A program made the translations under genes and the position numbers. DNA of 64,000 nucleotides from Tribonema minus (Eukaryota; Sar; Xanthophyceae; Tribonematales; Tribonemataceae): NCBI GenBank assembly GCA_017506865.1, contig JAFCMP010000334.1, positions 992,001 to 1,056,000 on the forward strand, read 5' to 3'. The number at the start of each line of letters is the position of its first letter. Position 1 is the first letter of the stretch. Below are positions 48,103-64,000 of the stretch, in pieces. A model generated the notes under the pieces. It was not told the DNA's origin. It did no database searches and worked only from the letters and a program-made list of their open reading frames with translations.

Positions 48103-48445
48103 TTTATTTTTCGTTTTTCGGCCTGCGAGGCATTTGCAGTGGTGGGACATGCCCAGAAACTTGTTGATTTTGTTTTGTTTGCTTGTGTAAGGTTAGTTTT
48201 AATCCAATCAGCAGCTGCTGCTTTATTGATCCTGTTTAGGTGCTTGACAATACGCATGCATCGGTGTATGGCTGCGCTGCGCGCAGCCTTTTTTGTTTCT
48301 GATCGCTCCTCTGATGCTCACGCACTGAAAGTCGGGAGACCCCGAAAAAGCCTCCGTTGGCCTCTAATGCGTTGTTCCTGCGCAGCGGCTGCGCCGCTGC
48401 TGCATCAGTAGCTCCAGCCAACGTCGAATTCATTGTGATACACCT

Positions 48446-48464
48446 CCCCCCCCCCCCCCCCCCC
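48446..48464 (+). repeat. Poly-C homopolymer
   Basis: Nineteen consecutive C bases, interrupted by G before CCC. Intergenic; a site where assembly length is often unreliable. Confidence 0.9.
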
Positions 48465-48810
48465 GCCCATTTGACTTCAAGATGCATGGAGTAGTTCATA
48501 TCTTACTTGGTCCCTTCGTCTTTGTCGAGCAACCCTGATCACTTTTATCATGTTACGAAAACACTTCAGGCAAGGTAGCTGTTGCACCCCCCCTTCAGGT
48601 AAACGGTTTATGTTAGGGTCAGGTTAGTGTGCGCATGATGGAAGCTGTCGCAAGGTGGCAGAAAAGGATCGAGTACATTGGTTCAAACGTCAATTGTCGT
48701 TCCTGACCACACAGTTGTTGCCTCTGGCACTGTTCATGCCAACACGCTATAAGGCAGCAGCAGCACGTCAGTTTTTCCGGGTGTGACTCTCCCACTTCAT
48801 GTCTCGAATT

Positions 48811-48848
48811 GGGGGTTCGATTCCTCATCGCTTCGGGGCTTTTTTTCG
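48811..48848 (+). pseudogene. tRNA 3'-end-like fragment followed by a T run
   Basis: TTGGGGGTTCGATTCCTCA resembles the T arm of the nearby tRNA-Ala (TAGGGGGTTCGATTCCCTCA) and is followed within 22 bp by a run of seven T. There is no D arm or acceptor 5' strand upstream, so this is a fragment or SINE-like remnant. Confidence 0.5.
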
Positions 48849-49027
48849 CCTGCAGCAGTTGCCAGATCTTTGTGCACTGCAAGCACACGTGCAGCACACG
48901 ACCTGTGCAGATAGCCTTCGTTTTCGGCACAACTACAAGAAGGCAAAGCTTTCGTGAGCACTCACGGGCAGGAGGCAGTAGCGGCTGGAGGGGCACCAGA
49001 GCTTGCTGTCTGAAACGAGCCAAGGAG

Positions 49028-50877
49028 ATGTGCTCGTTGCCAGCGTGCTCGCAGTGCTGCTGCCTGTTGAGTGGCATGGGCATAGTCTTTCTGACCATCC
49101 TGGGTATTCTTTTCGAGGAGCAGCCTTTCTTCACCAACCCGGAGGTCTATCACAAGGACGGGAGCGAGGAGGCGGCGGAGGCAGTGTACTGGGGAGCCTT
49201 CATCTATTTCATCACACTGCTGGTGAGTGGCACATTACAACAGCGCTGTTGTTGGTGAATGCAGCAGCCGTGCCTGAGAGCCATCCTGCAGGCAGCCGTT
49301 ACTGCACTGCAGACACAGCAACAGTTTTTGAAGACTATCGCTCACAGTGCGGTTGGCGTGGCGCGGAAATCTCCTTGATTATGTCGCAAGTTGGCGATGC
49401 TCTACACCAGACACACTTCAAGCTGGTGCTGTAGTGTCTGTTCTGCTAGCATTGGCCAGTTTGCACAACTGCTTTTGAATAAACAGGTGATGTTCAATTC
49501 CATTCTCAGCAGTTCGGCCATCCTGCGCAGGCGGTCCATGTGCTTCCAGTACAGAAGCACGACGGAACTGACTTCAGTACATTGCATGCAAAGTGGTCAT
49601 CCATCTGCAGGCAGCGGCCTGTGGTTTGCAGTGTTGCCAATTTTTGGAGCAGGCATCAACTTGACATGTTGCATAAGACGACAGGAGATTTTGAGCGTGA
49701 TCGTGCACGCGTGTGTTGGACAAACAGTAATGCGGGTCATTGAGTGTGTGCGCCAGCATTGCTACTTGCGATCTACAGCACCGAGGTGCACCTGGCTTGT
49801 GTTGTAGCTGCAGCTATCAAGCAGCTTGTGTCCGGTTCGCCAAACCATTTTGCCTGGTACGCAAAACCAGTTGTGGAGTTGCTGGTGCCACCAGCAGTGT
49901 TCTACATGGAAACGAAGCAACAGATCGTAGTGCTCTAGGTGACGAGGAGTGGCTAGCCGCAAGTGCCTTCCACCAATAACCGTGGCAAGCGGTGGATTGA
50001 GTCTGCAACGAAGCACCATCAAGGCTGTTCAGTAGGTGAAGCTGGAGCCTGCAGGGGTCGCTTGCTGACATCACTCTGTTTCACTGGCAGCGCCAGGCAG
50101 GGCCTCCATGCGAGAACCTGCATCAACTGCTTTGGATCTCATGCACGCCACATCTGTGTCGGAAAGCAATAGTTGTTTCTGTGAGCCTCCCACACGACGT
50201 CAACTTCACTAACACATGCACATGAGCTGAGCGTCCGCCTTCGCTGTCGAGTGCAGGTGTTGAGGTGTTGGTATGCATGCGTACACACATCATGTAACCC
50301 CTTTGGGGCCAGCAAAATCTGATGACAGGCGTCGCAGAACAGTATGATAATATACAACTCGCGAGTTGCAAAGGTCGTTTAATCACAAAGGACGTGCTTG
50401 CGTGTATGGATGACCCAAGGCTTTGCAGCCCCTGCAAGGGGTCCACCGCTGCACTCATACTTCGCCATGCAGGCGCCGGTCATGGTGCCGCTGCTGGCTG
50501 TCATGTGCGCGTCTACTCATTGTAGCATCTCCGCAACTCTGCGGCACCCTTCACATCCCATTTGTAATTCGGCACCACACTTCCTGGGTGCGGGGTTTCA
50601 CTGCGTCAGCCTCTCATCACTGCTGCCGCGCATCGCAAACTGTGCACACGCTTGATCGCTTTCAACCCAGCAATCGTGAAAGGCAATTGTGCGTATGAGT
50701 TCTGACCGTGCGCCGCCGTCTTCACACGTGCGCATGCGACCCCCCGCGCAGATGTCCCTGTACGGCATGTGGTACTCCAAGCGGCGCAGCGCGCAGTACA
50801 ACGAGGCGCAGTTCGACCACGAGCTCGCGCCCCTCGCCGCGTCGCCGCCGCGGCCGGACTACGGCGGCTCGCGATAG
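49028..50877 (+). CDS. Ribonuclease-kappa-type small two-TM membrane protein
   Basis: Two exons, 49028-49222 and 50752-50877 (stop 50875-50877), phase 0, giving 106 aa. It starts MCSLPACSQCCCLLSGMGIV with TM1 FLTILGIL, then a loop (EEQPFFTNPEVYHKDGSEEA) and TM2 formed across the splice junction (AVYWGAFIYFITLL|MSLYGMWY), ending with KRR and a polar tail. Length, the N-terminal Cys cluster, the TM1-loop-TM2 order and the basic stop-transfer fit the RNase kappa family (RNASEK, a V-ATPase-associated membrane protein in animals). Sequence identity to known members is not strong by eye. Splice sites are CTG|GTGAGT and CGCGCAG|ATG. A further small exon in the 1.5-kb intron cannot be excluded. Confidence 0.62.
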
Positions 50878-51543
50878 TGCGCCGCCGCCTCTCTACAGGG
50901 CGCTCTGTGCGCGGCGGCTCATGTTGACGGATCTATGTACAGGGCGCTGTGTGCATGTCAAAATTTCAGGCCCAGCGCGCTGTGCCGTGGCAGTGGCTCG
51001 CGCTACTGCACCGAGTTCTGAGTAGCATGAGGGCGTCAGCGCGCGGCGGGCTTGTCTTTGTGGGTCCAGGAGCTAGCTTGAGGGGTTTCGTGAGTGGCAC
51101 GTGCCCGAACAAGCAGGCGAAAGGCACGTGCCCGACAGAGATTTGTACGGCAATCAGCTTGGGAAGTCCTAGAGACTGTTGCTGATGCTACAGGCTGATG
51201 CCAGCAAGCAGCCAGGAACTTGGTCTCAGAGGAAGGTGCTGTCTTGTTAGGGTAGAGGTTGCTCCCAGATGATTTTATGGTGTGGCCGGTGAATGTGATT
51301 TGTGTGAGATTGAGGCCGTTGACGTTGTTGAGTTTTTTTTCGTGTTTAGCGCCTTCGCCTGCTGTCTTTTTTTTCCCTGCTTTTCTTCGTGCCCATGACC
51401 CCGGGAAGCTTCCGTTCCTTACGGACCCCGAAACGCTCGTTGATCTCCTTTCTTGCCATCATTCCTTCTGGCATTGCCTCAGAGTCACCCACTGCCCGCA
51501 ACAGTGATTTTGGTACCTCATCGTTCGGAAAAGCTGGTGGCCC
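50878..51543. other. Intergenic region between the RNase-kappa-like and RMND1-like genes
   Basis: About 670 bp between two co-directional genes. It should contain the 3' UTR of the first and promoter of the second. A short direct repeat (GGCACGTGCCCGAACA / AAGGCACGTGCCCGACAG) at about 51097-51138 includes two copies of the palindrome GGCACGTGCC. No coding sequence recognised. Confidence 0.6.
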
Positions 51544-59799
<8,256 letters not shown>

Positions 59800-61414
59800 T
59801 GTTAAAGAGGGCCCTATCTATGACACCGTATGCTAGCAATACACGAGCTCGCGCATCTGTACCATGTGACAGTGCCATCATTATAACACTTTGTAGAGTA
59901 GGATTTGTGGTGTGCAGTGGACCATCTGTCAGTTGTTGCGCGTGTTGCGCATGACTGGCGCTGCGAACAGGGCCATCGGCAGTGCGCTTTTTTGCGGCAG
60001 CACTGTGACGGCACGCATTGTCTGTACATGAGTGCTGAGAGCATGTCAATCTGGCAGTGCATCACGTCCGTCAGCACTATATGCATGAACGCGCCATGGT
60101 GAGCAAGCATAATTATAATATATTATACATCACATCGCACCAGTGTAGCTTCTCTTATCTTTCCCTGCCTACTGTCTCGTTGCCCTTAAACCCACGACCG
60201 TGCGCCGTTGCTTGAGTGCGCCTAGCGCTGCTGATCTCAGCACGTTCGATGCAGCAACGGTGCGTACTGTCTTGCAGTCTGACTGTCTGAGTGACATGTA
60301 ATGTTTTGCTAGCCACTGGGGCCCTTTGTGACACTGTCGTCACAATCGCGAGCTTGCTCTGTGAATTGAGCTGCGATCTCATCAGAAGACACGGTTGCGG
60401 CAAGCTAATTCAGCTGACTGAAACTAAAATTGGCATTAAGGCTCAGCCGAGAGTGCAGCAGCGCATGTGGTGGTCAACCTTAACGTGGACCTCGACTCGT
60501 GAGTGCAAATGCTAGCAAAAATGCATCAGAAGTGTACTCAGTTTACATCATTGCAACACTTTTGTGGCCACCTCGTCGAGTGCATTGCAGAAATGACTTC
60601 GGGCACAAGGCCACCTGGCCCTCTCTGCAGACAGTGCTTTGTGTCACATGCTCGCTCGCCTCTGTGAATGTCAGAGTGTATCATACAGATCAATGACTGA
60701 AAATTCGCAATGGCAATGGCCATGTCTCTCAAGCAGCTCATGTGTCACTTCAACTGTTAGAACCAGATAAAGCGCCAATGCCTGCAAGTGCGGGAGCGTC
60801 TGCTGATATCGCAGCTCACAAGTGAGCTGGCAACTGGCACGCAGCGCATCTGTTGCATAGCGCGCTTTTCAGAGTGCAATGTCAGCTGCTGCCCCACTGT
60901 TGCTGCTGCGTGAGCAACTGTGGGTTGCGGCGCAAACACAAGTGGCAGTTCTGCGGCATTTGCAGCTTAGCAAATGCTTATCCAAATGCTGAACGGAAGC
61001 TACTGGCCCAATGGCAATGCCACCACTCACAGCCCACCGAAACAAGCACCAGCGGCAAGCAACGACGGACAGAATCCGAAACACATGCCATCAGGGGTGT
61101 GTACATGAGCCAGGCCATTAGGCTGGCCGTTTGCATTTATGGGCGCTCCCTGCCGGGCATGCTGCCCTTCAAGCGGCTCGAGCCAGTGGCGGTGCGCTTC
61201 GCAACGTCAACAGACTTCAACTCGACGGCAACTCTAATCGCGCGGCAGCGCCCGCGTCATACGCGTTGTCCGTGCAGCGCCACCGCACGCTCGTATGGCG
61301 CGAAGGCGCAGGTCGCCTCCAACACTACGTGCCCGCGGTGCTCTGGCAGTGCGTGGCAGCACCAGTGCGAGCCATAAGGTGAAAGGGGGGTTGGAGGGGG
61401 GGAAGGGCGGGGGT
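59800..61414. other. Intergenic region between convergent RMND1-like and WEE1-like genes
   Basis: No convincing gene. The longest ORF (60853-61377, +) is Cys/Arg-rich with no recognisable motif, no splice support and poor codon structure. The region should hold both 3' UTRs. Confidence 0.6.
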
Positions 61415-64000
61415 CTAAAGTGCGGCGGTGGCGGCTCTGAAGCTGGGGCTGTCGTAAGCCGCATCGTAGCTGGCGGACCTGAGGGGCAGAACAGACAAAC
61501 AAAAAAAACAATGCAAGACGTTAATGTTCAGTAAAAATTACATAACATGTGTGGCTCCATCAGCGCTGTAGCGGTGCAATCTACAGAGGAGAGGAGCCAC
61601 GCATGTAGCCAACGATGCCATTGCAGGCTGGACTACTAGTGGGCGACCGACCACAAAAGGTTGAATTGAGCGCAACACCAGGACGCGTGAGACAGCAGTC
61701 ACCCTGCCAGCCTCATTCAAACATTGGGAATGCGGCGTGGCGCTGCGCCGCACCGATGAACATACGTCAACCGCGCGCGGCAGCAGCGCGCGTGTGCCAG
61801 GCTGTTGCCGCCACGGATCATCCTGCGGCACGCCCCCTGCTGGCGATGCGGGCGCAGCAGCAGCAGCGGCGCTCACTGCTGAGTGCCTGTTCCACTGTCA
61901 ACGCTGATGCTCATCATATACGCGCAAGCTCGCTGTAATGCACCCACGTGCTCACCGGCTCGGCGGCGGCGGCAAGTCCGCCGGCAGCCCGCGCCGTCGC
62001 GCCTCCGCCATCAGAAAAGGGTCCGGCACGTCGCCGGCGGCGGCGACGTCAGCGTGGCTCAGCAACTGCGCGGCAGTAGGCCGCGCGGCCGCGTCAGGCG
62101 CCATGAGCGCCGCCACCGCCGCCGCCAGCGCCGCGCTGCTGCCGCCGCGCGGCAGCGGCGGCGGCGCGCCCTCGCGCAGCGCGTGCCACGTGGCGCCGCC
62201 GTCCGGCAGGCGCGCGCCGGTGGCCAGCTCGTAGAGGGTGATGCTGCGGGCGCGGCAGGGCCAGTGTGATTGTCAGCACGGGGTGGCAGTGGTGGAAGGC
62301 ATACTGTAAGTATTGCGCATCGCAGGCTCCTTCTGGCGGTGGCAGCATGCGCTTCCTTGCAGCAGGACCCTGAGGTTACGCATGAAAACGTGTGCTGTCT
62401 TTCTCTGACGGTGCTGGCTGCGCTATTTGATGAACCCTCTGAAGCGAAGCATTACTGGAGCGTTGCGTGCAGGGCGGGACACGCGCTTCTGCACGGCATG
62501 AGCCGACCCGCAGCACCGAGCTGCCCCGTGAGGCAGGCCCGCCGTGCACGACAGACACCACCAATACCACCACCACCACAGGCGGTGCACAAGTGCAGCA
62601 CGCCGCAGCCGCAGAGAAGCAGTGCAAGAGCGCAAGAGGAAAGCTGAATGCGCAAAACAACTGCGGCGCGCACTCACCCCAGCGAGAACATGTCTGCCCG
62701 CGGCGACGCCGCGCCGTTGAGCTCCGGCGCGCGGTAGCACCAGTCGCCCTCCGCCTCGCCGTCGCCCGCGCCGCCCGCGACGCCAAAGTCCCCGACCTTG
62801 AGGCGCCCGCTCGCGCTCAGCAGCACGTTCGCGGGCTTGATGTCGCCGTGGACGATGGCGGCGGCGTGGATCGCGCGCAGCGCAACGCCGACGTCGCGCG
62901 CCACCTTCCACACCGACGCGTCCGGCACGGGCCACGCGCCGCCGCCGCTGCCGCCGCCGCCTTCAGGGAAGACGCCGCTGCCGCCGCTGCTGCCAAGAAA
63001 GGAGACACTGCCGCTGCCGCCGCCGCCGCTGCCGCCACCGAGAAAGGTACCAGTCCCGCTGCCGCCGCCGCCGCTGCCGCCTCCAGTGCTGCCGCCGCCG
63101 CCGCACGCCGCGCGCAGCCCATCCAGCACGTCCTGCAGCGACCCGAGCTCGCACAGTTCCATCTGCACGTGCAGGATGCGGTCCTCCTGCCACGCGCGCA
63201 CGAAGCGCACGACGTGCGCGCAGCCGGCGACGGCGCGCAGCGCGCGCGCCTCGCCCAGCCCGGCGTCGCGGTCGCGGCGCCCGCGAAGCGCGGCGCGGCC
63301 GCGCTTGACGGCGTACACGCGCCCGTCCCTGCGCCAGCGCGCGCGCAGCACGACGGCAAACGCGCCGGCGCCGACGACGCCGAGGTTCACGAACTCCGCC
63401 ACGAAGCTGACGGGCTGCGGCGCGCCGCCGCCGCCGCAATCCGCGCCGCCGCTGCCGCCGCCGCCGCCGCCGTTCACCATGCCCTCGGACGCCGTCGCGA
63501 GGACCTTGCTCTGCTGCAGGGAGTCGTTGCGGTCGAGGCGCGCGCCGCCGCGGCCGCCGGCGCGGCGCGCGTGGGGGGCGTGCGGCGCGCACGGCGCCGC
63601 AGCCGCGGCGCGCAGCTGGTGTTTGCATGCGGGCGTACAAAGTTATGCTGCATTGAGATGATCGGTGTGTATTGGGAGATTGCGCATTGCTGCGTGCCGC
63701 ATGCCAATGCAGTGTTCTCTAAAGCATGTGTACAACATGCGTACCGCCGGCGGCATTTTTTGCAAAGCTTGTGGGCAGGTGCACTTGCAGTACAGATGAG
63801 AGCTCATTGGCGGTCGTGGAAAGCTTCCCCTGCAGCCAGCCACAGAAAAGCCGGCGATCGGTGAGAGGCCACCAGCACGTGGGCCCTCAACAATCATTTC
63901 AGCACATGGCCGCGGCACCAAATCACACACCCAGCGCAGCAGCAATCACTCACCGGTTTGTAATTTGACGGCATTGCCGCGCTGCCGCTGCCGCCGCCGC
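61415..64000 (-). CDS. WEE1/MYT1-type protein kinase (5' end outside window)
   Basis: Exons in gene order: 64000-63954 (partial), 63615-62678, 62243-61956, 61478-61415 (stop 61415-61417), all in phase. Counting from Met at 63480: Gly loop LGVVGAGAFAVV (33-44), VAIK-type Lys in YAVKR (59), catalytic loop HGDIKPANVLL (211-221), GDFGVA (DFG 231-233), EGDWCYRAPEL (244-254), RADMFSLG. The next exon gives ITLYELATG, GATWHALREGAPPPLP and a C-lobe ending in RPTAAQLLSH. 'H.DIKPaN', 'EGD..Y.aPEL' and 'ADmFSLG.tlyE' are WEE1/MYT1 signatures; these kinases phosphorylate and inhibit CDK1 before mitosis. A Gly/Ser-rich insert of about 57 residues (126-182) splits the domain between ELGSLQDVLDGLRAACG and PVPDASVWKVARDVG. 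The N-terminal regulatory region is mostly outside the window. WEE1 versus MYT1 is not settled; no membrane anchor is seen in the short C-tail. Confidence 0.88.

Larger units (their letters stand above)
48103..49027. other. Intergenic region upstream of the RNase-kappa-like gene
   Basis: No clear gene. It holds a 19-C homopolymer (48446-48464) and a tRNA T-arm-like fragment (48811-48848). The 200 bp before 49028 is open in the frame of the next gene and could add N-terminal residues, but family length favours the start at 49028. Confidence 0.6.

Noticed and set aside
60853..61377. 174-codon Cys/Arg-rich plus-strand ORF between the last two genes
   Set aside because: No recognisable domain, no splice context, and composition like the neighbouring non-coding GC-rich sequence.
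62467..63864. 465-codon plus-strand ORF and other long ORFs opposite the WEE1-like gene
   Set aside because: They are shadows of the GC-rich minus-strand kinase exon, with no family motif of their own; the minus frame has all kinase signatures in phase-consistent exons.

Overview
This is nuclear DNA of an intron-rich microbial eukaryote, most likely a unicellular alga or related protist. The evidence is spliceosomal introns (GT-AG, with two GC-AG), GC-rich exons in a roughly 50% GC background, a eukaryotic tRNA-Ala(AGC) with a T-run terminator, checkpoint kinases, and a giant NIDO/IPT/Cys-rich/multi-TM surface protein of a kind seen in algal and other protist genomes. The lineage (stramenopile, haptophyte or other) cannot be fixed from this window. 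Exon models were built by hand from splice consensus, reading-phase agreement and family motifs.

Layout. 340-4590 (+): 3' part of a CAMK-type Ser/Thr kinase resembling Chk2/Rad53, its start lying before the window. 4591-6668: intergenic, with a tRNA-Ala-derived fragment. 6669-44829 (-): one giant gene of at least 32 exons (>=2,600 aa) with a signal peptide, NIDO-like modules, IPT/TIG-like modules, a Cys-rich GCC2/GCC3-like segment and a C-terminal multi-pass membrane region. 44830-49027: no convincing protein gene; a GC-rich repeat cluster, tRNA-Ala(AGC) and tRNA-Ala fragments. 49028-50877 (+): a two-exon, two-TM protein of ribonuclease-kappa type. 51544-59799 (+): a complete nine-exon RMND1/Sif3-type (DUF155) gene, 472 aa, with every junction in phase. 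59800-61414: intergenic between convergent genes. 61415-64000 (-): a WEE1/MYT1-type kinase whose 5' end runs off the window.

The most striking signal is in the introns. At least ten of them, in two genes on opposite strands, contain degraded tandem copies of the exon-intron junction next to them ('splice-junction echoes'). Some copy the acceptor plus the exon start, others the exon end plus the donor, one a whole transmembrane exon. Most copies have a mutated splice dinucleotide or an in-frame stop. In the RMND1-type gene, three acceptor copies are in one open frame and could extend the protein. Separately, a 433-bp MITE with ~62-bp terminal inverted repeats sits exactly at a 3' splice site of the giant gene; its 4-bp target duplication (GCAG on the coding strand) is the acceptor itself.

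Functional links are modest. The Chk2-like and WEE1-like kinases both belong to the cell-cycle checkpoint network, but they lie about 57 kb apart and nothing suggests co-regulation. The other genes look like ordinary, independently transcribed eukaryotic loci.
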